Part shown: positions 1-8,672 of the stretch, piece after piece
How the letters are laid out: each line of letters opens with the position of its first letter
How positions within the stretch are numbered: the first letter of the stretch is position 1
Source: Iningainema tapete BLCC-T55
GTDB lineage: Bacteria; Cyanobacteriota; Cyanobacteriia; Cyanobacteriales; Nostocaceae
DNA: 64,000 nt
Assembly: GCF_014698965.1 (NCBI RefSeq)
Contig: NZ_JACXAE010000092.1
Span: 20,276 to 84,275 of the forward strand
Direction: 5' to 3'
The notes under the pieces: model-generated
The model's database searches: none
Seen by the model: only the letters and a program-made list of their open reading frames with translations
Told to the model about the DNA's origin: nothing
Translations under genes and position numbers: made by a program

Positions 1-716
1 AAAATGGTGGTAAAGTGGAGGTGCGGTCGGTAAAACAAGAGGATGGCAGCTATGCTCAAATCACAGTTAGTGATAATGGAATTGGCATTAGTCCTGACTT
101 TCTTCCCTATGTTTTTGAGCGTTTTCGTCAGGGAGATGGTATAAATTCGCGTTCTCGGAATGGACTTGGTTTGGGATTAGCGATCGCCAATCAACTTGTG
201 GAAATGCACGGTGGTACAATTTCTGCACATAGTGATGGACTGGGATTGGGCGCAACCTTTACAGTCAAGCTACCACTTTTAAAGGATTTGAAACAAGAGC
301 AACAAGCTAGGAGTAATTCTAGCTGTGTTACTCTACTTCATGGTTTAAAAATTTTGGCAGTTGATGATGATGTTGATAACTTAGAACTGATTGCAGAAAT
401 TCTCCAAGGTGAAGGAGCAAATGTCACAGCACTATCACAAGCAGATGCAGCTTTACAAATTTTGCCAGAACTTAATCCAGATGTACTTGTAAGTGATATT
501 GGGATGCAACCAATTGACGGTTACGAATTAATGCGTCAAATTCGCTCCCTTGAGGCAGGGCAAAGTAGGAATCTACCAGCTATTGCACTTACAGCTTACG
601 CCAGAGAAGAAGACAAGATTCAAGTTTTGGCTACAGGTTTTCAAATGTATTTGTCCAAACCAGTTGATCCTATAGATTTAGTGACTGCAATCTCTAATTT
701 AGTACACAAGAACTAG
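1..716 (+). CDS. Hybrid sensor histidine kinase, C-terminal part (5' end outside window)
   Basis: The frame is open from the first bases of the window (it reads NGGKVEVR before the first possible start), so the gene begins upstream. The visible part is the end of a HATPase_c domain: G1 box DNGIGI, F box FERFRQ, G2 box GLGLGLAI and a G3-like LGLGATF. A REC domain follows, with the acidic pocket AVDDDVDN, phospho-acceptor Asp in VSDIGM and conserved Lys in LSKPVD. This is the usual end of cyanobacterial PAS/GAF hybrid kinases: autophosphorylation on an upstream His, then transfer to the receiver Asp. No output domain follows the receiver. The sensed signal cannot be deduced because the sensor part is missing. 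Confidence 0.9.
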   Translation, partial: NGGKVEVRSVKQEDGSYAQITVSDNGIGISPDFLPYVFERFRQGDGINSRSRNGLGLGLAIANQLVEMHGGTISAHSDGLGLGATFTVKLPLLKDLKQEQQARSNSSCVTLLHGLKILAVDDDVDNLELIAEILQGEGANVTALSQADAALQILPELNPDVLVSDIGMQPIDGYELMRQIRSLEAGQSRNLPAIALTAYAREEDKIQVLATGFQMYLSKPVDPIDLVTAISNLVHKN

Positions 717-724
717 CAACTCCC

Positions 725-1348
725 TTACTCCCCCACTTCTTTTTTCCGGGATTCTAGCCATAACGGTATGACAATTATAGCGACTAGGATGAGTAAAGCA
801 GCGATCGCAAACTGTCCTACCCAAGCAACTAACTGTTCTAAGGACACAATTGAGCCGGCAAAGTAAGCTAACGTTACCATAACACCACCCCAAGCGATCG
901 CTCCTACCAAGTTGTACAAGAAAAATTTGCCAAAAGGTACTTCGGCTATTCCTGCTAGGGGTGCGGCAAAAATTCTTAGTAATGCGAAAAAGCGTCCGAA
1001 AAATATTGCTTTAGCTGCATTTTCACTAAATTGTGCTTTAATCTGAATTAATCTTTGTTCGGAAATTCTAAATAGACTACTAACTTTTACCAATAAAGAC
1101 CAACCGCCTAGTCTGCCTATCCAATAACCGCAAATACCACCTATTACTGCACCTACTACAGCATCAGCAAGAACTAACCAGTAATTTAATTCTTTGCTTC
1201 CAGCTAGAAACCCGCCTACTAAGGTAACAGTTTCACCAGGAATAGGAATTCCTAAATTTTCTAATAATATACCACAAAAAATTGCCCAGTAACCGTACTC
1301 GTGGGCAATTTTTTGAATGTTTTCTATAGAAATTAACTCAGGAGACAT
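725..1348 (-). CDS. DedA family (SNARE-associated/VTT domain) membrane protein
   Basis: 207 aa, the normal DedA length. It shows the family signature of an N-terminal re-entrant segment with ENLGIPIPGET, then a glycine-rich GAVIGGICGYWIGRLGG helix, FFGRFFALLRIFAAPLAG (the FxxRFxPxxR-like motif, in which F-G-R-F and the second Arg are present) and a C-terminal hydrophobic helix. DedA proteins are inner-membrane proteins linked to lipid flipping and membrane homeostasis. It is convergent with the histidine kinase gene, with only 8 bp between the two stops. No partner gene suggests a specific substrate. Confidence 0.88.
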   Translation of the reverse strand: MSPELISIENIQKIAHEYGYWAIFCGILLENLGIPIPGETVTLVGGFLAGSKELNYWLVLADAVVGAVIGGICGYWIGRLGGWSLLVKVSSLFRISEQRLIQIKAQFSENAAKAIFFGRFFALLRIFAAPLAGIAEVPFGKFFLYNLVGAIAWGGVMVTLAYFAGSIVSLEQLVAWVGQFAIAALLILVAIIVIPLWLESRKKEVGE

Positions 1349-1731
1349 TCAAAACCACCATCTTTACATTTCTTCTTGTTCTAGAGTATCAAAGAAATCT
1401 TTTCTCTACACCCAAACTCGATGTATCTATTTTTTTTGTGTAGTTACGGAAAGAAAGCGAAATTTCTTCATAAAAGATTTATAAAACTTGCCTTGCTTTG
1501 TAAAAATCTTGTAAAATATTTTAGTGCTACTCAACTTTTCTCAGAGTTACGCCTATATTGAGGAAGGTTAAGACAAATTATACGGCATGAATACTGAATC
1601 AAATTCTCACCATCTTACTGCTAAAGCAACCCACTTATGTGGGTAGAGCAAAGTATTTGATGGAGAAAAGACTGTGTTTATGTCCGTTTTTTGCTTTGTT
1701 GTGAAAAATTTCCACTACCAGCGTGAAATTT
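1349..1731. other. Intergenic region between dedA and the STAS gene
   Basis: About 380 bp. It is AT-rich, with the divergent promoters of the two genes presumably inside it. I see no RNA gene. A 19-codon frame beginning with ATG at 1587 ends in a short hairpin-like CCCACTTATGTGGG, but nothing supports it as a gene. Confidence 0.4.
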
Positions 1732-2082
1732 ATGATTACATCAGAATGGCCCATGATTCTATTCAAACCTCAAGGGCGTATAGACTTACAGGGTGGCATG
1801 GCTTTGAGCGAACAAATGTCTGCTGTCGTGCCACATCAGGATCAACTTTGGATCATTGACTTAGCTCAAGTTGACTTTATGGATAGTGCTGGTTTAGTCA
1901 GCTTAGTTCAAGGTTTAAAAGTAGCGCGTCAAAATGGTTGTCGTTTGGTAATTTGTAACGTACAAGCGCCTGTTCGTTTAGTTTTGGAACTCACCCAACT
2001 TGATTCAGTATTTGAAATTTTTCATACCTACGAAGAAATTATTACCGCAGTGAACAATCCAGCTTTAGTAGTAGCTGGCTGA
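1732..2082 (+). CDS. STAS-domain anti-sigma factor antagonist
   Basis: About 116 aa, a single STAS domain. Key features are the hydrophobic strand before the phosphorylatable Ser in DFMDSAGLVSLVQGL, the strand CRLVICNV, and the terminal helix with LDSVFEIFHTYEEA-like spacing. Family members bind anti-sigma kinases (SpoIIAB/RsbW type) and are regulated by Ser phosphorylation. I chose the ATG; a GTG three codons upstream is also possible. A second, clearly related STAS protein lies at 33059-33436 in this window (shared VRLVLE/KLVFE and DSVFEIF/DTVFEIF blocks). No cognate kinase is next to it, so the partner is unknown. Confidence 0.88.
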   Translation: MITSEWPMILFKPQGRIDLQGGMALSEQMSAVVPHQDQLWIIDLAQVDFMDSAGLVSLVQGLKVARQNGCRLVICNVQAPVRLVLELTQLDSVFEIFHTYEEIITAVNNPALVVAG

Positions 2083-2093
2083 ATTTTTCAGGT

Positions 2094-2122
2094 GTAAAGA
2101 CGTTCCGGCGTAACGTCTTTAC
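2094..2122. repeat. Dispersed palindromic repeat (29 bp family)
   Basis: Perfect 11-bp arms GTAAAGACGTT / AACGTCTTTAC around a 7-bp loop. The same architecture recurs at 23830-23858 and 33480-33508, with diverged copies near 28365 and 52913. It lies 12 bp after the STAS stop codon and could fold as a hairpin in the transcript. Confidence 0.8.
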
Positions 2123-2154
2123 CAGATGCGGAAAAAATCATATTTCTGATTTCC

Positions 2155-2715
2155 TTATGTGTTTGGCATGGGAGAGACACTTTCTTGCTCAGATGCTGCA
2201 CGAGGGAAAGAAGGCAAATCTATACCACTGTGATTAGAGGTACGGCTTTTTAGTGCTAAGCGGTAACTCACGCTTTGTAGTTCAGATTGAAGCTGTCGGT
2301 TCTCCCTTTGTAGCATCACTACTTTTTCTCGCACTGGAGCCATGCGCTCCTCAAACTTCTGACGATAAATTTGCGGTAATTCTTGAACTACTTGCTCTAG
2401 CATTCGACTGCGATCCGTTAGTTCTTGCACTGAGGAACGCAATTGGTAGATATCAGCATCGCGAGTGGCAATTTGCTCTTGATAAAATGTCACTTGCTGT
2501 TCAACTAGTTGCAGTTGTTCTCGCAAAGCTTGCATTTGAGTGAGATGATATTCAGATATCTCTGGTTGAGGCATAAAATTAGTGTTGCCCTTTACCAGTC
2601 GAAATAATTCTTGAGACAGCTGCTGCACTAGTTGATCGCGAAGCTGTAGCTCTTGGCGTAACTTCGCTACTTCTTTTGATAGAGCTTGGATAGTGTCGCG
2701 GTCAGTTTGGCTCAC
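2155..2715 (-). CDS. Coiled-coil protein of unknown function
   Basis: 186 aa. I do not recognise a named family. Residues ~5-45 and ~60-155 are heptad-rich coiled coil, with many Gln, Glu, Leu and Arg (for example VAKLRQELQLRDQLVQQL). The last ~30 residues are Ser/Pro-rich and probably disordered. There is no signal peptide or membrane segment, so it should be cytoplasmic and probably oligomeric. It lies downstream of rpsF in the same direction, about 107 bp away with a tandem repeat between, so co-transcription is possible but not shown. Confidence 0.7.
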   Translation of the reverse strand: MSQTDRDTIQALSKEVAKLRQELQLRDQLVQQLSQELFRLVKGNTNFMPQPEISEYHLTQMQALREQLQLVEQQVTFYQEQIATRDADIYQLRSSVQELTDRSRMLEQVVQELPQIYRQKFEERMAPVREKVVMLQRENRQLQSELQSVSYRLALKSRTSNHSGIDLPSFPRAASEQESVSPMPNT

Positions 2716-2777
2716 AGTGCAATCATGCTCCCATTGAGGTTATGGCTCGGTTTTCAGTATAAACTTGGTAGTGTAAA

Positions 2778-2824
2778 TTGTTAACAGTTAAATATTAACT
2801 GTTAACTGTTAACTGTTAATAGTT
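2778..2824. repeat. Short tandem repeat (TTAACTG units)
   Basis: Heptamer units of the form TTAACTG/TTAACAG repeated about five times, running into the stop codon of rpsF. Such short tandemly repeated repetitive sequences are common between genes of filamentous cyanobacteria. Confidence 0.8.
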
Positions 2825-3149
2825 ACGCTGCTACTTCTTCTTGCTCAGCTTCGGGCTGTTTCAGTTCTTGCTTAATTGTTAGGTAGCGAATCACTTCTTC
2901 GCTCAAACGCATAGCACGTTCGAGAGTAGCAATGGCATTTGCTGCACCAGTATAGTTCATCTGAATGTAAATGCCATCCCGATGTTTATTAATTTCATAA
3001 GCCAGACGCCGCTTACCACGATTCTGAATTTGGATATTTTCTGCGCCTTGTTCCCGAATGATATTTTGGTACTTGGCGATCGCCACCTCTACCTGCTCAT
3101 CTCCCAAGTCTGGACGCAAAATGAACATTGTTTCGTAAACTATCTGCAT
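2823..3149 (-). CDS. rpsF: 30S ribosomal protein S6
   Basis: 108 aa, the usual length for cyanobacterial S6. The fold is recognisable from [16 protein letters not shown] at the N-terminus, the central [24 protein letters not shown], and the helix plus strand [12 protein letters not shown]. The acidic tail ([11 protein letters not shown]) is typical. S6 binds 16S rRNA with S18 in the platform of the small subunit. No rpsR or ssb gene is adjacent here, unlike in many other bacteria, which is normal for cyanobacteria. Confidence 0.97.
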   Translation of the reverse strand: MQIVYETMFILRPDLGDEQVEVAIAKYQNIIREQGAENIQIQNRGKRRLAYEINKHRDGIYIQMNYTGAANAIATLERAMRLSEEVIRYLTIKQELKQPEAEQEEVAA

Positions 3150-3425
3150 GATTTGTCTAATCTCCTTATGGACAATATGGCTGCCGAGCGTTAACTTTCA
3201 TTGTTCTGCTGTTTAAACAGAGCCAATTAGCTTTTAAGACAACAAGGAATTATAATTTTACAACATTAATGAGTAAAAAGCTCGATTCATCTTATATCCT
3301 GACGCTTATTTGTACTAGTTCATTTGGTACAGTAATTGTATCAACATGATCTAGGTACTTGCTGGATATTATAGCTAAACTAAACTGTAGACTTAGTATA
3401 GCCCAAGCGCAAATATTCCAAATTT

Positions 3426-4202
3426 ATGGCACAGCGCTATGTAAGAGTTCAAAATCAAGAAGGGATTATTTTCTATGGCTTACTACAAATATCTCTTAAA
3501 GTCCAGGTACTGGATGCTCCGCCTTGGATGGAAGGACAACCTACTGATTTAACATTAGAAGCGGATCAATACCAAATCCTCGCCCCCTGCGCACCTTCAA
3601 AAATTGTTGCGGTAGGTAAGAATTATGCGGATCATGCGGCGGAAATGGGAACAGATGTACCACCTGAGCCATTGATCTTTCTCAAGCCACCCACATCGAT
3701 CATTGCCTATGAAGAAGAGATTGTGTACCCGTCACAGTCACAGCGAGTAGACTATGAAGGAGAATTAGCGCTGGTAATCGGCGATCGCACTGTTGATTGC
3801 AGTCCAGAGGAAGCCCAAACTAAAATTTGGGGTTACACTATCGCTAATGATGTCACAGCCAGAGATTTACAAAAACGGGATGGACAATGGACAAGAGCTA
3901 AGGGTTTTGATACCTTTTGCCCACTAGGACCGTGGATTGTGCGAGAATTAAATCCCAGCGCCAGATTACAAACTTTCTTAAACGAGGAGACAACTCCGGT
4001 GCAATCTGCTTGTATAGATCAAATGGTCTTTTCCCCAGATTTTTTGGTGTCTTATATCAGTAAGGTAATGACGCTGTTACCTGGGGATGTGGTGCTAACG
4101 GGTACTCCTGTGGGGGTGGGAGCAGTACAACCAGGCGATCGCATCCGGATTGAAATAGAAGGGATTGGGCGCTTAGAAAATATAGTTGTAGCGCGATCTT
4201 AA
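3426..4202 (+). CDS. Fumarylacetoacetate hydrolase (FAH) family protein
   Basis: 258 aa, single FAH domain. Signature blocks are KIVAVGKNYADHAAEMG, PLIFLKPPTSI, the metal-binding segment VDYEGELALVIG, GYTIANDVTARDLQ, GFDTFCPLGPWIV and PGDVVLTGTPVGVG. These enzymes use a divalent metal to cleave or decarboxylate beta-keto acids (acylpyruvase, oxaloacetate decarboxylase or ring-cleavage hydrolase activities). The exact substrate cannot be assigned, because no catabolic genes surround it and the family is promiscuous. It stands alone, with repeats downstream. Confidence 0.9.
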   Translation: MAQRYVRVQNQEGIIFYGLLQISLKVQVLDAPPWMEGQPTDLTLEADQYQILAPCAPSKIVAVGKNYADHAAEMGTDVPPEPLIFLKPPTSIIAYEEEIVYPSQSQRVDYEGELALVIGDRTVDCSPEEAQTKIWGYTIANDVTARDLQKRDGQWTRAKGFDTFCPLGPWIVRELNPSARLQTFLNEETTPVQSACIDQMVFSPDFLVSYISKVMTLLPGDVVLTGTPVGVGAVQPGDRIRIEIEGIGRLENIVVARS

Positions 4203-4221
4203 GCTCATGGGTTAGTTTGGG

Positions 4222-4278
4222 CTGTTAATAGTTAATTGTCAATTGCTAATAGCAATTAACTATTAACAATTAGCAATT
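4222..4278. repeat. Heptamer-type intergenic repeat
   Basis: Run of TTAATAG / CAATTGC / TAGCAAT-type units that also forms inverted pairs, located between two convergent genes. It may also act as a weak transcription stop. Confidence 0.65.
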
Positions 4279-4786
4279 AGCGCACCTGAGAGTGAGCTAC
4301 TTCAGAGATAATTGGTATTTCTGCGTAAAGCCCTCTCAAAGCTTGAATTACAGAGTACACAGATGCACTGACAACAACTAGAAAAATCGTACTAGCTAGT
4401 GTAGAGCTAAGCAGCATTCCTGAAGATCCTGCTAGTGCAAACACTTGCATCTCACGCAAAAGCCCCAATACTGCTTGGCATAAAAATGCGACTATGGAGA
4501 GCATTAATGCTTGCATAGCGTTGTAACGCAATAAGTGTCCTAATTTATAATTTCTGACTACACCAGCAAACAGACCGATAAATACAGCAAATTGCACTAT
4601 ACTTAATCCGCCGTAGTTATAAAAGTAAATTCCTGCCAGGGGAACAAAGGGAATAAACAATAATGCTAAAGGGGGAATAAGATTAAACAGAAAACTTCCT
4701 AACCCTAGTACTTCTAATATAGGTATGATATAAGTTAGACTAGAAAAAATGCGGTCTTTAGTAGTTGAAGAACTCCGCCAAGTCAT
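4277..4786 (-). CDS. Tic20 family membrane protein
   Basis: 169 aa with four predicted membrane helices (around residues 15-45, 60-82, 95-115 and 125-150). It has the family pattern SSLTYIIPILEVL, LAGIYFYNYGG, the basic turn RNYKLGHLLRYNAMQALML, and a last helix ending SVIQALRGLYAEIPIISEVAHSQVR. Chloroplast Tic20 is part of the inner-envelope import complex; the role of cyanobacterial homologues is not settled. A small Cys-containing protein gene lies 60 bp upstream on the same strand and may be co-transcribed. Confidence 0.88.
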   Translation of the reverse strand: MTWRSSSTTKDRIFSSLTYIIPILEVLGLGSFLFNLIPPLALLFIPFVPLAGIYFYNYGGLSIVQFAVFIGLFAGVVRNYKLGHLLRYNAMQALMLSIVAFLCQAVLGLLREMQVFALAGSSGMLLSSTLASTIFLVVVSASVYSVIQALRGLYAEIPIISEVAHSQVR

Positions 4787-4846
4787 TATTTGTTCTCCTG
4801 CATTAAGTATTGATAGCTATTTAGCTCAGGATAACTCAATCTTAGC

Positions 4847-5044
4847 TTATTCTATATTAGCTATCCGAAAACCCATCATACACTCGTACTGGTCTGGTTG
4901 CTGTTCGCCCAGCTTGCGAATCGCCCATCCGCAGCGCAGTTTACCTTCACGCCACCGAGGTTTACCACTCCCATCAGCAAGTAAACAAGATTGGCAAACC
5001 TGCCCTGTGGTAAGGATTTGGTTTTCCATCACAATTACTAGCAT
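4847..5044 (-). CDS. Small conserved Cys-containing protein
   Basis: 65 aa from this ATG, or 60 aa from the ATG at 5029 (MENQILTTGQVCQSC). It has CxxC near the N-terminus and two further single cysteines (KLRCGWAI, QYECMMGF), spaced as in a small metal- or cluster-binding fold. It resembles short uncharacterised proteins I associate with cyanobacteria, but I know no function. It is upstream of the Tic20 gene on the same strand. Confidence 0.65.
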   Translation of the reverse strand: MLVIVMENQILTTGQVCQSCLLADGSGKPRWREGKLRCGWAIRKLGEQQPDQYECMMGFRIANIE

Positions 5045-5317
5045 TCCTTACAGGCTCCACAAAACTTATTTGTTTGCTTCGGTGCTTCTCCCAAAGTCAG
5101 TGACACAAATCTAATCAGATTGAATAAATTGTAACTTATTGTATGTTAGATATGTAACTTTGTAGTCAAATATAATACATAAATTTACACATCATAGGTT
5201 TTCCACCGACCATCCTTATAATTGAGTAAGTTGGGACAAATAAACTTAACTAGTCATTAGTCAAATGAGTAGATACAGTTTTCACCCCAACCGCTAATTT
5301 CCTTAAGGATAGATGAA

Positions 5318-6601
5318 GTGACTCTGACTAACTCAGACTTTCTTACCTCAAACGATCCCGTGGTTGCGGGATTAATCAACAAAGAACTACAGCGTCAACG
5401 CGATCACTTAGAGTTGATTGCGAGCGAAAACTTTACCTCCGCTGCCGTACTAGCTGCTCAAGGTTCGGTGTTAACCAACAAGTATGCTGAAGGATTGCCA
5501 GGTAAACGTTACTATGGTGGCTGCGAGTTCGTAGACAAAATTGAGCAGCTAGCAATTGATCGTGCTAAACAACTGTTTGGTGCTGCTCATGCCAACGTGC
5601 AACCTCATTCTGGCGCACAGGCTAATTTTGCCGTTTTTCTCACCCTGCTAGAACCAGGAGATAAATTCATGGGAATGGATTTGTCTCATGGCGGACATCT
5701 TACCCACGGTTCACCTGTGAATGTGTCTGGTAAATGGTTCCAAGCTTGTCATTACGGTGTAAGTCAGGAAACGGAAAAACTGGATTTCGATCAAATTCGG
5801 GAGCTGGCGCTTAGGGAGCGTCCTAAGCTCTTGATTTGTGGTTACTCAGCTTATCCTCGTATTATTGACTTTGAAAAGTTCCGCAGCATCGCTGACGAAA
5901 TTGGTGCATACTTATTAGCAGATATAGCTCATATTGCAGGTTTGGTGGCGACAGGTCATCACCCCAACCCCATCCCTTATTGTGATGTAGTGACAACAAC
6001 AACTCACAAAACTCTCCGTGGTCCTAGAGGTGGTTTAATTTTAACTCGTGATGCTGAACTTGGGAAGAAGCTGGATAAATCTGTTTTCCCCGGTACTCAA
6101 GGTGGACCTTTGGAACATGTAATTGCTGGTAAAGCTGTGGCTTTTGGCGAAGCTCTCAAACCAGAGTTCAAAACCTATTCTGCTCAAGTAGTTGAAAATG
6201 CCCGTGCTTTGGCTACCCAACTACAAAATCGTGGTTTAAAGTTAGTTTCAAATGGTACAGATAATCATTTGATGCTAGTGGATTTACGTAATATTGGCAT
6301 GACTGGTAAGGTTGCCGACTCTTTGGTAAGCGGTGTGAATATTACCGCTAACAAAAACACGGTTCCTTTTGACCCAGAGTCACCATTTGTTACCAGTGGT
6401 TTACGATTGGGAACGCCTGCTATGACAACTCGCGGGATGGGAGCAGCAGAATTTACTGAGATTGGTAATATTATTGCCGATCGCCTGCTGAATCCAGACT
6501 CGGATGCAGTCCAAAATGATTGTCGGCAAAGAGTTGCAGCGTTGTGCGATCGCTTCCCCTTATACTCACACCTAGCGATCCCCGTACCAGCACTAGCATA
6601 A
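5318..6601 (+). CDS. glyA: Serine hydroxymethyltransferase
   Basis: 427 aa, full length. It interconverts serine and glycine with tetrahydrofolate, which links the photorespiratory C2 cycle to one-carbon metabolism. PLP-binding Lys is in the block [14 protein letters not shown]; other signatures are [49 protein letters not shown] and [10 protein letters not shown]. The start is GTG, preceded by AAGGA at about 8 bp; an ATG 5 bp upstream opens a two-codon frame only. The gene is monocistronic by appearance and no glycine riboswitch is evident in the 270 bp upstream. Confidence 0.97.
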   Translation: MTLTNSDFLTSNDPVVAGLINKELQRQRDHLELIASENFTSAAVLAAQGSVLTNKYAEGLPGKRYYGGCEFVDKIEQLAIDRAKQLFGAAHANVQPHSGAQANFAVFLTLLEPGDKFMGMDLSHGGHLTHGSPVNVSGKWFQACHYGVSQETEKLDFDQIRELALRERPKLLICGYSAYPRIIDFEKFRSIADEIGAYLLADIAHIAGLVATGHHPNPIPYCDVVTTTTHKTLRGPRGGLILTRDAELGKKLDKSVFPGTQGGPLEHVIAGKAVAFGEALKPEFKTYSAQVVENARALATQLQNRGLKLVSNGTDNHLMLVDLRNIGMTGKVADSLVSGVNITANKNTVPFDPESPFVTSGLRLGTPAMTTRGMGAAEFTEIGNIIADRLLNPDSDAVQNDCRQRVAALCDRFPLYSHLAIPVPALA

Positions 6602-6607
6602 GAAAGT

Positions 6608-6714
6608 GCTAATTGTTAATTGCTAATTGTTAATTGCTGATGGTTAATTGCTAATTGCGTTCTGACGATTAGCGATTAGCCATTCTCTATTCCCCATTCC
6701 CCATTCCCCATTCA
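6608..6714. repeat. Two adjacent intergenic repeats reaching the cinA start codon
   Basis: First a run of CTAATTG / TTAATTG units (to ~6680), then four ATTCCCC-like units ending only 1-2 bp before the cinA ATG. The second block occupies the place of the ribosome-binding site. Confidence 0.75.
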
Positions 6715-7968
6715 ATGACTGCAGAAATTATTTGTGTTGGTACAGAATTGCTGTTGGGAGATATTCTCAACAGCAATGCTCAATATTTGGCGCAGCAGTT
6801 AGCGCAATTGGGTATTCCCCATTACTATCAAACAGTGGTGGGGGATAACGTAGAAAGACTAAAGCAGGTTATAGAAATTGCTATTTCTAGAGCGCAAATT
6901 CTCATCTTTACTGGTGGTCTTGGTCCTACACCAGATGACCTTACTTGTGAAACTATAGCCGATTTTTTTGACGTTCCTTTGGTAGAACATCCAGATATTA
7001 TAAAGGATATCACTCAAAAATACGCCTTGCGGGGACGGGTAATGTCACCAAGTAACCGTAAGCAAGCTTTGATACCTAAGGGAGCAGGAATTTTACCAAA
7101 CCCCACAGGTACAGCACCGGGTATTATTTGGCAACCTCGTCCGGGATTGACAATTTTCACCTTTCCTGGTGTGCCAAGTGAAATGCACCGGATGTGGGAA
7201 GAAACTGCTGTACCCTATCTCAAAGGTAAGGGTTGGGGTAAGGAAATTATTCACAGTCGAATGTTGAAGTTTTGGGGGATCGCTGAATCGGCTTTGGCAG
7301 AAAAAGTCGCCACTTATCTCAACATGCCCAACCCAACGGTAGCACCATACGCTGGTAAAGGGGAAGTTAAGTTACGAGTTTCTGCTAAAGCTGCATCTGT
7401 TGCAGAAGCGCAGGAGTTGATTGCGCCTGTGGAGAAACAACTTAAAGAAATTGCCGGATTGGATTATTACGGTGCTGATGATGACACTCTAGCTTCAGTA
7501 GTTGGTGAGTTGTTGCGTGCGTCGGGAGCAACGCTTTCGGTGGCAGAATCTTGTACTGGGGGTGGACTGGGACAGATGTTGACAGAGAATTTAGGTAGTT
7601 CTGATTACTTTTGGGGTGGGGTAATCTCGTATGATAATTCAGTGAAAGTTGGGCTGTTGGGAGTAAATCCTGATGATTTGGCAAAGTTTGGGGCAGTAAG
7701 TTCGATTGTGGCAGAACAAATGGCAGTTGGGGTGCGATCGCGTCTTTCTACTACATGGGCATTGAGTATCACAGGTATCGCAGGACCTAGTGGTGGTACT
7801 GAGACTAAGCCAGTAGGTTTAGTTTACATCGGTTTAGCAGGACCAAACGGGGAAGTAGAAAGTTTTGAGTATCGCTTTGGTGCAATGCGAGGGCGTTCTT
7901 TAATTCGTCACGTTAGCGCCTGTACCGCCTTAGATAATCTACGCCGCAAGTTACGTAGGGTGCGTTAA
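6715..7968 (+). CDS. cinA: CinA family protein (nicotinamide-nucleotide amidase/competence-damage inducible)
   Basis: 417 aa with the usual two-domain layout. Residues 1-~170 form the MoaB/MogA-like COG1058 domain (MTAEIICVGTELLLGDILNS, FTGGLGPTPDDLT, NPTGTAPG, FPGVPSEM). Residues ~255-410 form the CinA C-terminal deamidase domain (SVAESCTGGGLG, SYDNSVKVGLLGV, ALSITGIAGPSGG, KPVGLVYIGLAG). The family recycles NMN and/or hydrolyses ADP-ribose. It has no Shine-Dalgarno sequence because a CCCCATT repeat abuts the ATG, and its last codons (RRVR-stop) come from a GTAGGGTGCGTT repeat copy. Confidence 0.93.
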   Translation: MTAEIICVGTELLLGDILNSNAQYLAQQLAQLGIPHYYQTVVGDNVERLKQVIEIAISRAQILIFTGGLGPTPDDLTCETIADFFDVPLVEHPDIIKDITQKYALRGRVMSPSNRKQALIPKGAGILPNPTGTAPGIIWQPRPGLTIFTFPGVPSEMHRMWEETAVPYLKGKGWGKEIIHSRMLKFWGIAESALAEKVATYLNMPNPTVAPYAGKGEVKLRVSAKAASVAEAQELIAPVEKQLKEIAGLDYYGADDDTLASVVGELLRASGATLSVAESCTGGGLGQMLTENLGSSDYFWGGVISYDNSVKVGLLGVNPDDLAKFGAVSSIVAEQMAVGVRSRLSTTWALSITGIAGPSGGTETKPVGLVYIGLAGPNGEVESFEYRFGAMRGRSLIRHVSACTALDNLRRKLRRVR

Positions 7969-8001
7969 GTAGGGTGCGTTCACGCAGTGTAACGCACCGC
8001 A
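7951..8001. repeat. GTAGGGTGCGTT repeat overlapping the end of cinA
   Basis: Two direct copies of GTAGGGTGCGTT 17 bp apart, followed by an inverted copy AACGCACC, able to form a hairpin. The first copy supplies the last sense codons and stop of cinA. A further inverted copy is at about 45875-45890. Confidence 0.7.
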
Positions 8002-8048
8002 TTTTACCCAGCTAAAATGATTTTTAAAACCAACTCACCCGTTTGCTT

Positions 8049-8438
8049 ATGAATTCCCTCACCTCAACTCCCAACCAAACCGAGAATACAGTCACGATTG
8101 TTGTCACTGACGTGATTGGAGACACGCTATGTATAGCTTGTGAAGATGGACAGAAAGTATACGAACAGGTAGCAGTAGCTTTAAGGAAAGGTAAGAGTGT
8201 GGTTCTTTCGTTTAAAAATGGTGAAGATCTTACTCCAGCTTTCCTTAACCTTGCCATTGGTCAGTTATACCATTGGTTTCCTGAGGAGCAAATTGAAGCT
8301 TCTCTCAGAGTAATTGATATTCAACCTGATGATGCTGATATGATGGAAGATGTCATTAGAGATACAAAAAAGTATTTAGAAGACCCGCAACGGTTCACCT
8401 ACGCCACCTTGGAAGTGTTGGGCGCAGACTATTTATAA
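8049..8438 (+). CDS. STAS-like domain protein (DUF4325 type)
   Basis: About 129 aa from the ATG; a TTG two codons upstream is less likely. The sequence matches the DUF4325 pattern: a strand TVTIVVTDVIGDTLCIACEDGQKVYEQV, then GKSVVLSFKNGEDLTPAFLNLAIGQLYHWF, where a conserved Ser or Asp is usual before the helix. In cyanobacteria I know this family beside a PIN-domain ribonuclease gene, and remnants of exactly such a gene follow here. I infer a former two-gene module, possibly toxin-antitoxin-like, of which only this member is intact. Confidence 0.72.
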   Translation: MNSLTSTPNQTENTVTIVVTDVIGDTLCIACEDGQKVYEQVAVALRKGKSVVLSFKNGEDLTPAFLNLAIGQLYHWFPEEQIEASLRVIDIQPDDADMMEDVIRDTKKYLEDPQRFTYATLEVLGADYL

Positions 8439-8440
8439 GT

Positions 8441-8606
8441 AAGAAAGTTTACCGCATCAACAAATATAGATTTAGCTCAACTGATACTCTGTTGTTTGAT
8501 GCTAATATCTGGTTGTTCATTTAATCTGAAGCTCGTGACGCATGATGGTGATTTTAGCGGTTCCAATTTGACCATTCTCACAGCTAATTCCAAATTATTG
8601 ACATGA
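8441..8606 (+). pseudogene. PIN-domain protein, internally deleted remnant
   Basis: Two fragments in different frames. 8441-8524 reads KKVYRINKYRF..., then LLFDANIWLFI and a stop; this is the first PIN strand with its metal-binding Asp. 8526-8606 reads LKLVTHDGDF...LTILTAN...LLT and a stop; this is the last PIN acidic motif and strand. The ~80-100 codons of PIN core between them are missing and no start codon remains (ATA where ATG is expected). The fragment follows the DUF4325 gene by 2 bp, so it is the dead partner of that gene. Confidence 0.72.
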
Positions 8607-8672
8607 GATTTTGTGGCGATCGCACTGTGCATCCTCATGGCTATACTGAGTTTCTGCAGTCAAGGCTTGCAC

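Noticed and set aside
1587..1646. 19-codon leader peptide upstream of the STAS gene
   Set aside because: No ribosome-binding site and no attenuator structure; length compatible with chance.
5045..5317. Glycine riboswitch upstream of glyA
   Set aside because: No conserved glycine-aptamer sequence or paired aptamers could be recognised in this AT-rich stretch.
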